This document shows, piece by piece, positions 43,308-51,567 of a stretch of 64,000 bases of DNA (its first letter is position 1; each line of letters opens with the position of its first letter). The stretch comes from Paenibacillus illinoisensis NBRC 15959 (lineage in GTDB: Bacteria; Bacillota; Bacilli; Paenibacillales; Paenibacillaceae). Both the position numbers and the translations under genes were made by a program. The stretch lies in NCBI RefSeq assembly GCF_004000925.1, contig NZ_BIME01000004.1:1-64000 (forward strand), given 5' to 3'. A model generated the notes under the pieces. It did no database searches and was not told where the DNA came from. It was given only the letters and a program-made list of their open reading frames with translations.

Positions 43308-44414
43308 GTGGATCGCAAGGAATCTCTGTTGCATTTTTATACCCATCAGGTGGAACCTGCACGGGCCAGGCTTATGGATGATTTGCAGCATATGCTGCAT
43401 ACAAGGTATGCGGAATTGGCAGCCGAGTTCATGGATCATTTCAGACTTTTGCTTCAGGAAGTCGGCGATGCCCAAAAGCGGGGAGCAAAAGGGAAGATCG
43501 CTTATATTCAATATTCCGTGCTGCGAACAGAACTGCTTGGAGGGGCCATGAATGTTCTGGTCGAAGCTTGCGATGCTTCGTGGTTACTGGACCGTACACC
43601 CATTCGGGCGTTCTATTCGGCCAACTGGGCCTATGGGTGTCTTGAACGGATGCTGGATGGATTAAGAGAAGAACTCCCCAACTATCAAGGAACCGTGACA
43701 ACGGTGGAACTGGATCGAATCATGCTAAGGGAAGCGGCGTTGGTGAATCGTTATCTCGTGTATTTCATGCGCCGTAGCTGTCGCGCGCTGGAGGACTTCG
43801 AATGGGATTCGCTTATGAATCTGGAACAGGTATTCGAAGTGCGCATGGGAGAATATCTGGATGCCAGCGAGTGCGTGTTCCGCCTCGACAGGCGGAACAG
43901 GAGCATTGAGGAGATTGGCGAGGCATTGGAAGAAAGCGACGGTCTGGAGGTCATGTACGCGCACTTTCAGGGACTGGATATGAGCGGAATGGAATGCAGC
44001 GATCTGGATTTTCGTTACAGCCGATTCGATCGTATTGATATGCATTCAACCGATTTTCAGCGCTGTGTCCTGGTGGGGACGCGTTGGCACAACTGTGGTC
44101 TGGAGCACGCCGATTTCACCGGAAGCATTCTATATGGGGCAGATTTCAGCGGCTGTTCGTTGGAAAGAGCCGTTTTCAGGGGTGTAATGGGGGAGGTGGG
44201 GCATCCGGAAGGACTTGCTCAGGGGCCAAGTTATGATGCGCTTAACTTCGAGAATGCAAACCTTTCGGGGGCCGACTTCCGAGGGGCACGCCTTCGGGGA
44301 GCCATATTCCGTGGAGCCAATCTGACCGATACGTTATGGGAGGGTGCTGATGTGGAGGGTGCGATTTTTGACGATGCCGAGAGGAGGCGAGGGTTATCCG
44401 ATACTTTCGTCTAA
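43308..44414 (+). CDS. pentapeptide-repeat protein with helical N-terminal domain
   Basis: 368 aa from GTG 43308 (AAGGAGG about 12 bases upstream). The N-terminal 200 residues are helical with no motif I recognise. Residues about 215-360 are pentapeptide repeats (A[DN]LxG): HADFTGSILYGADFSGCSLE, FENANLSGADFRGARLRGAI, FRGANLTDTLWEGADVEGAI, forming a quadrilateral beta-helix. Position between spike and PAAR-like genes suggests an adaptor or effector-linked protein. The stop TAA overlaps the next start (TAATG). Confidence 0.78.
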   Translation: MDRKESLLHFYTHQVEPARARLMDDLQHMLHTRYAELAAEFMDHFRLLLQEVGDAQKRGAKGKIAYIQYSVLRTELLGGAMNVLVEACDASWLLDRTPIRAFYSANWAYGCLERMLDGLREELPNYQGTVTTVELDRIMLREAALVNRYLVYFMRRSCRALEDFEWDSLMNLEQVFEVRMGEYLDASECVFRLDRRNRSIEEIGEALEESDGLEVMYAHFQGLDMSGMECSDLDFRYSRFDRIDMHSTDFQRCVLVGTRWHNCGLEHADFTGSILYGADFSGCSLERAVFRGVMGEVGHPEGLAQGPSYDALNFENANLSGADFRGARLRGAIFRGANLTDTLWEGADVEGAIFDDAERRRGLSDTFV

Positions 44415-44929
44415 TGGCCGACCCCAGATGGATACACCGCGTAGAGACAGAGCCTGTCGGAGAACTGCAACGCAGGGCCTGGAATCAGGCTTTTCATGAT
44501 TCGGGCAGTGAACATACCGCCATTAACCTTTATGTGCGAAGCGGATTCCATGTGGATTATACGGATTATTTGGAACAGCCGGTTCCATTGGTTTCGGATC
44601 GATTGCTTGAAATACTCATGCTGTATCAGCCACGGCTCAAGCGAAGAGCTGCCGTATTAACGGACAAGGAACGAATGACCCAGGAGACGTACTGGGTCAT
44701 TCATCCGCCTGCGCTGGCAAACGTGTTATCTCCCCATACCCGTTGGCGCATGGATGGAAGTCTGGAGCGGATCGTGCTGAAGCGAGACTTCCCGGAGGTG
44801 CCCCTGTTCCAATTGATGGAGCTGCGCGAAACCGTGATCATCGTCAATCTTGCGTTGGCCGAAAGCATTCTGCGGCGGGATGTTACAGGTGTGCAATTGA
44901 TTCCGTTGGACTTGGAGCAAACAAATTAG
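44414..44929 (+). CDS. DUF1629/Imm11-like protein
   Basis: 171 aa, starting in TAATG with the previous gene. The C-terminal end ETVIIVNLALAESILRRDVT then GVQLIPLD resembles DUF1629/Imm11 proteins (iVvs..v..al...gltGv.f.pv). Imm11 includes immunity proteins of polymorphic toxins and proteins found beside VgrG/DUF4280 genes. Here it sits next to the PAAR-like gene and might be an adaptor or an immunity protein. No membrane helix. Match is by eye and moderate. Confidence 0.55.
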   Translation: MADPRWIHRVETEPVGELQRRAWNQAFHDSGSEHTAINLYVRSGFHVDYTDYLEQPVPLVSDRLLEILMLYQPRLKRRAAVLTDKERMTQETYWVIHPPALANVLSPHTRWRMDGSLERIVLKRDFPEVPLFQLMELRETVIIVNLALAESILRRDVTGVQLIPLDLEQTN

Positions 44930-44944
44930 AAAGGGGAGGTTACG

Positions 44945-45379
44945 ATGGCGCAAAGTCAAGATCAGGAGGCCCAGATTCGTACGGCTGGAGAAGCCTCGAA
45001 AGGCTATGTCGTTGCAGGTGCGATCCTTAAATGCAACTGCGGGACGCAACGTACAAGATTGAAGATTCCATTCAGTCATGGTGTATATATCAAAGGCAAG
45101 GCACAAATGACGGTTGAGGATTATGTTCCGGGAATTCATATCGGATCGTTCGGCAACTGTTCCAATCCATTGAATCCGGCAGTGGCGGCCAGTACGATGG
45201 TAGACATTTATGGGGTCAAGAAAGCCCCATGCGTTCCCGTACTGACCATGCCCTGGCTTCACGGGAAGGGAGATACCAAAGTGGAAGGGAAGGCTGCACT
45301 GCTTAGTCACTGTACCCACAAGTGTCTGTATGGCGGAGATATCGTCATCGAGGATGACGGTCAGCAGTTGGACTTTTGA
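44945..45379 (+). CDS. DUF4280 PAAR-like tip protein
   Basis: 144 aa, GGGGAGG seven bases upstream. Signs of DUF4280: VVAGAILKCNCGTQRTRLKI, NCSNPLNPAVAA, APCVPVLTMPWLHG, GKAALLSHCTHKCLYGGDIV then a GQ near the end. Conserved Cys residues (CNCG, NCSNP, PCVP, HCTHKC) suggest a metal-bound cone, as in PAAR tips that sharpen VgrG spikes. Found directly before the toxin-spike gene, to which it likely binds. Confidence 0.85.
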   Translation: MAQSQDQEAQIRTAGEASKGYVVAGAILKCNCGTQRTRLKIPFSHGVYIKGKAQMTVEDYVPGIHIGSFGNCSNPLNPAVAASTMVDIYGVKKAPCVPVLTMPWLHGKGDTKVEGKAALLSHCTHKCLYGGDIVIEDDGQQLDF

Positions 45380-45381
45380 CG

Positions 45382-48300
45382 ATGAGTGAATTCAAGGAGA
45401 AGAAATCGGATCGTATCGGATATGAGCAACTTCGCCTATATTGGCCTTATCGTGCACAGTGGCTGGAAAACGTGCAAATTACCCGCCAGGTGAACGAGCA
45501 TGCGAAGCTCTATGTTAGCGGCATTCTTCCGGAAGAGAATGGGCCAGGCATTCTTCAGGTTCAGGCTGAAGGGGAACCGATCGTGCTCAGGCAAGTCGAT
45601 GAAACCGGCAGATCGGTGAGGAGGCTCTTCCATGGCGTCATGACCTCCCTCACGGTTCATTTGTCAGGAGGGATCTATCGATTTGAGCTTGAAGCCTTGT
45701 CCAACTCGTATCAAATGGATATCCGGATCGAGGAACGAGCCTTTCAAAACAGGGGCTGGACGTTCAAGGAACTGATTGAGTTCATCATGAAATCCTACCG
45801 ATACTCGGATGTCATAGATCAGGTTACCGGGAATACCGCATTGAGCGGACTTGTTCTACAATATAAAGAGACCGATTGGATGTTCCTGCGGCGGCTTGCC
45901 TCGCGATTCGGCACGGTGTTGGTCCCTGAGATCACGGCGGCGTCACCCAAGCTGTTTATCGGTTTGCCCACGGGCAAGCTGTGGAAGTGGCCGCAAGACC
46001 AGCCCTATCAGGTGCGTAAAGAGCTGGGCGGAATCGACTGGCGTGGCTCCGGAACGGAAGATCGATATCTCAACCATGGACCGAAGGGCACACAAGGCGT
46101 ATTACAGTATACGATGGAAAGTGCAGATACCTATGCGCTCGGAGACAAGGTCGAATTGCCGGATGGCAGGGAACTGACCGTGGTGTATGCCCATTCGCGC
46201 CTGGAATCCGGGCTGCTCATGACGACCTATCGCATGGTACCCGAGGAACAGATTCGCGTGCCAAGATGCGACCTGTCAGACCTGATTGGGTTATCGCTGT
46301 ATGGCGAGGTGGTCCGCGTCATTCATGACCACGTTCAGATCGAATTGCCAATGGACAAGGGCCCGATGACGCAAGGAGCTGCCTGTCCATACCCGGTCGC
46401 GCCAGCCTATGCTGCGGAAGGGCATAGCGGACTATACATGATGCCGGAGATCGGGGATACGGTTGAGCTCTATTTTCCGGGTAGCCGGGAATCCGGAGCG
46501 TACATTCGCCATTCCGTTCCTGAAGGCAAGCGTTCCGCTAACGGAGGAACGGATCATAAGGTGTGGGGTCATCCTGCCGGAGCCTTGATCGGCATGTCGC
46601 CCGAAGAGGTCACGCTGCAAGCCGGATCAGGGATGACGATTACCTTGAACGATCAGGGCGTGGTATTGGAAAGTCCGGGAAATCTGTCCATTCAGGGTAG
46701 TAACATCGTGCTCGCGGCCGGACAGATCGAAGCCACGGCATCGGAAGCGATCTGGCTGCTTGGCGGGGGCGGCAGCTTCATTCTGGATGGGGAGGCCAAC
46801 GTACGATCTGGCCTGCTGCAACAGGAGGGCAGCAACAAAGCGCCCGTCCATGTGGCGGACCTGCCGCCAGAGCCGGAGCCGCCACTGATGCCGATTGAGG
46901 AATATGAAGCGGCTCAGGCTGCCGCTGCCGAGGCGGCAGCAAAGACCCGGGCATCGACGACAAACCCGAAGGATGGGTCCATGGTTGGAGCAGCCTTGGC
47001 GATCACCGCCATGATTCCGGTCATGGGGGCGCTAGGAGGTATCGCTGCTCAGACAGCTATCGGCGTTGGTATCGCTGCCGTGGCCACAGGTCTAATCGCG
47101 AGTGTGCCGAAGCTGGGCTCCTTCAAGCCATCGGCATTGAATTTGCTGGACCGACTTACTAAAGGTTTCGCTGAGCTACAACAGCAGGAGAACGAAGCAA
47201 AGTGGAAACTGCTTGGTAAAGTGTTGACCGCCGCCAAAGAACTGTCTACTGCGACTTCGCCCCTCGATTTGGTCAAGAAGTTGCATCAGCAGCATCAGGA
47301 AATCAGCACGATGTATTATGAAATTCCAGCATATACTCGGGAGAAGTGGGCGAAACAACACGCGGATCAGGAACTGAAAGATTCGCTGGATTATTTCAAC
47401 AAAGTGATGGAAAACCCTGAGGAATACGATATTCTTTTCGTAGGGCCCCATTTTGCCAATATTACCTTCGACATCGGCAGGCCGCATATTACGGTCGAGG
47501 AACTGGGGAGTTATGATTATTGGAAGGCACAAGGGCTAAGCCTTGATGAAATGAAGTATCTGTCATGGAGACTAAAGGCCCCCATGAGCGATGAAGCCTT
47601 TGCTGAACTATGGGATGGATATTACCAACATGACGCGATGCAAAAAGGCCTGGATACGGAATTTAATTTTAAGGGCAAGGGAGGTTCAGCAGGCGGCTCT
47701 GTAGGCCTGAGACGGTCCATCCCGCAGGCAAGTGGACCAACGACGCCCAAAGTGAGCACGAGCCCGTCTTCGTCCATAGTGCCCAAAGTGAAGACATTTG
47801 TCCGAAAGTATTGGGAAGACAGTCAGAAGATGGGGATCGTGTCTGGTGGAGGAAGTCATTGGAGCAATAACAAGAAGAACAAAACGGGCGAGGCTGCTTC
47901 TGGAGGTGGTAAGACAGCAAACAGTGGGACGGGATCGACCTCTAAACCTGTAGAGAACCCGTCGAAACCGAAACCAAATTCGGATAGTACACCTTCTTCG
48001 AAAACGAATGAACCTGATGCAACGACAACGCCGAAAAATAGCACGACATCGAAGACGAAATCAGAAAAAAATGAAACGCCGAATGAAGTGAATTCCTGGA
48101 AGCCGTCTACATCGAAGAAAAAGGACGAAGGTAAACCGCAAGCCGATACGAAACCGCCTAAATCATCCGAACCGGAGAAGTCGCAGGAGAATCCGAATAC
48201 AAACAAACCGAAGGATGATCCGGAAGGCACTGAGGGGACGGGAGAAGGTGCTAAACCGCCACCAATAGTCCATGAAACAGTTAAGTATGGTGATCATTTT

Positions 48301-48768
48301 ACAAGAAAGAATAGAAAAAAAGTTTTAAAACCAAATATAGAATACACATCACCAGATGGTTATACTTATCGTACGGACAGTCAAGGGCGTATTATTGAAT
48401 GTGAAGGAGCACTTGTGCTTGGTAAAGGAGACCGTAGTGAATATGCCCAGAGGACGGTAGGGAAAGGGCAAGGTCGGTTACCTGATGATGATGGTGGGCA
48501 CTTAGTAGGGGCACAGTTTAAAGGACCAAAGGATATTGACAACCTAGTTCCACAAAATAGCCAAATTAACCGTTCTGGCGGGGAATGGTACAATATGGAG
48601 TCTAAATGGGCGGATGCGTTGAGAGAGATACCTCCGAAAAAAGTTACTGTAAAAATTGAACCAGTTTATTCAGGTACTTCAATGAGACCAGATTCCTTTG
48701 AAGTAACTTATCAAATTGAAGGAAATAGGCCAGTACAAAAAACTATTAAAAATCAAGCTGGAGGTTGA
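45382..48768 (+). CDS. VgrG-like spike fused to hydrophobic segments and C-terminal DNA/RNA nuclease toxin
   Basis: 1128 aa from ATG 45382 (TTG 45376 also in frame; weak RBS). Order: gp27/gp5-like spike with YKETDWMFLRRLASRFGTVL and GLYMMPEIGDTVELYFPG (1-about 490), Ala/Glu linker (530-545), two hydrophobic segments (GAALAITAMIPVMGALGGIA, TAIGVGIAAVATGLIA; about 550-590), a helical region (about 600-760), a Ser/Thr/Lys/Pro-rich linker (about 800-960), and an AT-rich C-terminal nuclease domain (about 965-1128). The nuclease carries DDDGGHLVGAQFKGPKDIDN and a following PQNSQINRSGGEWY, matching the DNA/RNA non-specific endonuclease family that includes the YeeF toxin tip. A polymorphic toxin effector delivered by the spike is the natural reading. 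Confidence 0.85.
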   Translation: MSEFKEKKSDRIGYEQLRLYWPYRAQWLENVQITRQVNEHAKLYVSGILPEENGPGILQVQAEGEPIVLRQVDETGRSVRRLFHGVMTSLTVHLSGGIYRFELEALSNSYQMDIRIEERAFQNRGWTFKELIEFIMKSYRYSDVIDQVTGNTALSGLVLQYKETDWMFLRRLASRFGTVLVPEITAASPKLFIGLPTGKLWKWPQDQPYQVRKELGGIDWRGSGTEDRYLNHGPKGTQGVLQYTMESADTYALGDKVELPDGRELTVVYAHSRLESGLLMTTYRMVPEEQIRVPRCDLSDLIGLSLYGEVVRVIHDHVQIELPMDKGPMTQGAACPYPVAPAYAAEGHSGLYMMPEIGDTVELYFPGSRESGAYIRHSVPEGKRSANGGTDHKVWGHPAGALIGMSPEEVTLQAGSGMTITLNDQGVVLESPGNLSIQGSNIVLAAGQIEATASEAIWLLGGGGSFILDGEANVRSGLLQQEGSNKAPVHVADLPPEPEPPLMPIEEYEAAQAAAAEAAAKTRASTTNPKDGSMVGAALAITAMIPVMGALGGIAAQTAIGVGIAAVATGLIASVPKLGSFKPSALNLLDRLTKGFAELQQQENEAKWKLLGKVLTAAKELSTATSPLDLVKKLHQQHQEISTMYYEIPAYTREKWAKQHADQELKDSLDYFNKVMENPEEYDILFVGPHFANITFDIGRPHITVEELGSYDYWKAQGLSLDEMKYLSWRLKAPMSDEAFAELWDGYYQHDAMQKGLDTEFNFKGKGGSAGGSVGLRRSIPQASGPTTPKVSTSPSSSIVPKVKTFVRKYWEDSQKMGIVSGGGSHWSNNKKNKTGEAASGGGKTANSGTGSTSKPVENPSKPKPNSDSTPSSKTNEPDATTTPKNSTTSKTKSEKNETPNEVNSWKPSTSKKKDEGKPQADTKPPKSSEPEKSQENPNTNKPKDDPEGTEGTGEGAKPPPIVHETVKYGDHFTRKNRKKVLKPNIEYTSPDGYTYRTDSQGRIIECEGALVLGKGDRSEYAQRTVGKGQGRLPDDDGGHLVGAQFKGPKDIDNLVPQNSQINRSGGEWYNMESKWADALREIPPKKVTVKIEPVYSGTSMRPDSFEVTYQIEGNRPVQKTIKNQAGG

Positions 48769-48773
48769 TTTCG

Positions 48774-49268
48774 TTGAGCATGGAAAAAGAGATGAATCAA
48801 ATATATAATCAAATAGCTGAAACAGTTAATGAAATGATCCCGGAAGAATGGGAAAAATTTCATTACTATGCACAAATTTCTGAAACAGGGGGCGGGACAT
48901 ACTTTTTTTATAACACACCTGAGGATGTGGAAAATTTTAAATATAGTTTAGAAATCCCTCTTTATTATCATGATTATAAAGATCAATATAAAATCAAAAG
49001 CAGAGTTCTATTTGAACTGAGTGAAAAACTAAGAAAGAATTTTATAGATAATGAACAAGAACTTTGGTATTCCTTCACATTATCTATTGATAGGAATGGG
49101 AAATTCAAGATTCATTATGATTATACAAATTGGTTTGATACGAATTATAGCTTTGATGACCAGCTACTTATTTGGGAATATAAATATTTGGGTAACATAC
49201 CAGAGGATGAAAAAAGCAGACAACTAATAGATAGGTATCTAGAAGAGTATCCCGATAATCCAATATAA
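48774..49268 (+). CDS. YezG/DUF600-family immunity protein
   Basis: 164 aa from TTG 48774, placed nine bases after GGAGG; ATG 48780 and TTG 48765 are alternatives. The gene starts a few bases after the toxin stop. DUF600/YezG pattern: MNQIYNQIAETVNEMIPEEW, QISETGGGTYFFYN, SIDRNGKFKIHYDYTNWFDT, IWEYKYLGNIPEDE. In B. subtilis YezG neutralises YeeF, whose C-terminus is the same nuclease family, so toxin and antitoxin families match. AT-rich like the nuclease domain, which suggests the pair moves as one cassette. Confidence 0.88.
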   Translation: MSMEKEMNQIYNQIAETVNEMIPEEWEKFHYYAQISETGGGTYFFYNTPEDVENFKYSLEIPLYYHDYKDQYKIKSRVLFELSEKLRKNFIDNEQELWYSFTLSIDRNGKFKIHYDYTNWFDTNYSFDDQLLIWEYKYLGNIPEDEKSRQLIDRYLEEYPDNPI

Positions 49269-49430
49269 AACCCATTATAATGAGTGGGAGTATGAGCTTT
49301 AAAGTTACTGTCAAATGAGTCAGATGATTGAGTCCATATGATCTAACTCATGTAATAAACGTCTGAAGATTTCTCCATTCCAGTAAATGCTCTAATTTTA
49401 TATTCTGAAAGCTACTTTTTAGTTACATTA

Positions 49431-49477
49431 AACAGGTTGATTATGGTCAGATACCACCGTAATTGACCTGTTTTTTT
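49431..49477 (+). terminator. terminator after the toxin-immunity pair
   Basis: AACAGGTTGATTATGG pairs with CCGTAATTGACCTGTT (G-T pairs allowed), ending in a run of T. A related sequence (AGGTCGATTATGGTCAGAT) appears near 51110 at the end of the decayed second copy. Confidence 0.75.
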
Positions 49478-49861
49478 GTTTCTTAGTTTTCTTGCGTTTC
49501 AAATTTACTCACAACTATAAATGAGCTTAATAAAGTTCTTTCCAACCGAACCATGAGTGCAGTGCACCCCCTAGATATAGAAATTGGAAAAACCCCTGGG
49601 TTTAACCGATAAAATTCTAGGGAGGACACGGTGATATACGAATTAAATTTGAAGATTCAAGACTTACTAAAATACTATGTATTCATTTTAAGACTTTCAA
49701 GGCTCATTCCAACTTAATCAACATGGGGGATGAGTCTTCTTTTCATAGAATATGCGTTACTCAGCATAGAGAGAATATGATTCTTAACAGCCCACAGACT
49801 AAGAACAGCGGGGACAAACCAAAATAAATTTTTACAACTCTCGAATGGGAATCCGAGGCAT
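49478..49861. other. gap between the immunity gene and the decayed spike copy
   Basis: No firm gene. A GTG at 49632 with GGAGGACAC upstream opens a 28-codon frame (MIYELNLKIQDLLKYYVFIL...) ending near 49718, possibly the start of a broken protein. AT-rich throughout. Confidence 0.3.
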
Positions 49862-51065
49862 TCATCTATACGATGGAGAGTTCTGAAACTTCTGCTTTGG
49901 ATGGCAAAGTGAAGCAGCCTGACCGGAAGGAATAAACGGTAACCCAAGCGGTGTCCCGCCCTGAATCCGGGTTGCTCATGACTACATATCTAATGATGCT
50001 GGAAAATGAGATCCAGGGGTTCCCCGGTCTGCGGATCAAACCGCAATCTTCTTGCCCCTATCCCTTTAGCGACATTCTACGTCGCCGAAGGTCATAGCGG
50101 CTGTATATGATGCCTGAAATCGGGGAAGCGGCAGCCATCGGCGCTGAGTTTGCTGGACTGACTTACTAAAGGTTTCACTGAGCTCCAACAGCAGGAGAAC
50201 GAAGCAAAGTGGAAACTGCTTGGTAAAGTGTTGACTGCTGCCAAAGAACTGTCTACCGCGACAACGCCTCTCGATTTGGTCAAGAAGTTGCATCAGCAGC
50301 ATCAGGAAATCAGCACGACGTATTATGAAATTCCAGCATATACTTGGGAGAAGTGGGCGAAACACCACGCGGATCAGGAACTGAAAGAATCGCTGGATTA
50401 TTTCAACAAAGTGATGGAAAACCCTGAAGAATACGATATTCTTTTCGTAGGGCCCCATTTTGTAAATATACCTTCGACATCGGCAGGCCGCATATTACGG
50501 TCGAGGAACTGGGGAGTTATGACTATTGGAAGGCACAAGGGCTAAGCCTTGATGAAATGAAGTATCTGTCATGGAGACTAAAGGCCCCCATGAGCGATGA
50601 AGCCTTTGCTGAACTATGGGATGGATATTACCAACATGACGCGATGCAAAAAGGCCTGGATACGGAATTTAATTTTAAGGGTAAGGGAGGTTCAGCAGGC
50701 GGCTCTGTAGGCCTGAGACGGTCCATCCCGCAGGCAAGTGGACCAACGTCGCCCGAAGTGAATACTAGCCCGTCTTCGTCCATCGTGCCCAAAGTGAAGA
50801 CATTTGTCCAAAAGTATTGGGAAGACAGTCAGAAGATCGGAATCGTGTCTGGTGGAGGAAGTCATTGGAGCAATAACAAGAAGAACAAAACGGGCGAGGC
50901 TGCTTCTGGAGGCGGTAAGGCAGCAAACAGTGAAACAGGATCGACCTCTAAACCTGGGGAGAACCCGTCGAAACCGAAACAAAATTCGGAAAGTACACCT
51001 TCTTCGAAAACGAATGAACTAATGCAACGACAACGCCGAAAAATAGCACGACACCAAAGACGAAT
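49862..51065 (+). pseudogene. decayed second copy of the spike-toxin gene
   Basis: From about 49870 the translation echoes the intact spike-toxin: YTMESSETSALDGKVKQPDR (stop) TVTQAVSRPESGLLMTTY, then YVAEGHSG near 50085, then a direct jump to PSALSLLD near 50135, so the spike tip and hydrophobic segments are deleted. From 50138 to about 51050 the DNA is nearly identical to 47131-48060 of the intact gene, apart from a one-base deletion near 50472 (ATTACC to ATACC) that breaks the frame and a second near 51018. The upstream part is clearly more diverged than the downstream part. Confidence 0.85.
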
Positions 51066-51567
51066 CCTTGAAAAGTATAACCTAATTAATTCTAAATCGT
51101 TACATAAAAGAGGTCGATTATGGTCAGATGGTCTGGCTTATTTGTTTTACATATTAAAAAAAACAATTTGAAGAATTGGAGTATGAGAAGTCAAATAAGC
51201 TCACATATCTCGTTCTGCTTGGAATATTGATGTGAGATTTTGTACGTTTTTATTCAGAAATTTTGAAGTGAATCCCATAAAAAATAGCATAAAAAGTAAA
51301 TTTGTATTCAAAATACTCTTCATTTTCGCAAGTGTTTTTAGGTCTAGAGATACTTGTTTGTTAAAAGAAGTTGCAAATATAAAGGTGTCAGCCTGGTTTT
51401 GTAAAGCAAAGTCTCTAAATTAGATAATTCGGTCTATTTATATGTAAATTTTTTAGAAGAATATCAGATCGATTCAATCTATTAACATACTCAATTACCC
51501 CAATTTACATTCCATACGCTGCGGAATACGATAATCCTAATCTATTGCAAACCGCAGGAGGTATAAA
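51066..51567. other. foreign tail of the decayed copy and gap before the protease gene
   Basis: After the linker match ends, the decayed copy continues with AT-rich sequence unrelated to the nuclease of the intact copy; the frame is open to TGA at 51169-51171. Up to 51567 no supported gene is seen; an open frame at 51232-51423 lacks an RBS. A cluster of AT-rich promoter-like sequence precedes the protease gene. Confidence 0.4.

Noticed and set aside
42714..43511. 265-codon minus-strand frame across the first spike gene
   Set aside because: Overlaps two well-supported plus-strand genes and shows no motif.
45382..49268. Prophage interpretation of the spike region
   Set aside because: No integrase, terminase, capsid, portal or lysis genes; instead kinase, FHA, PP2C and chaperone genes accompany the spike genes.
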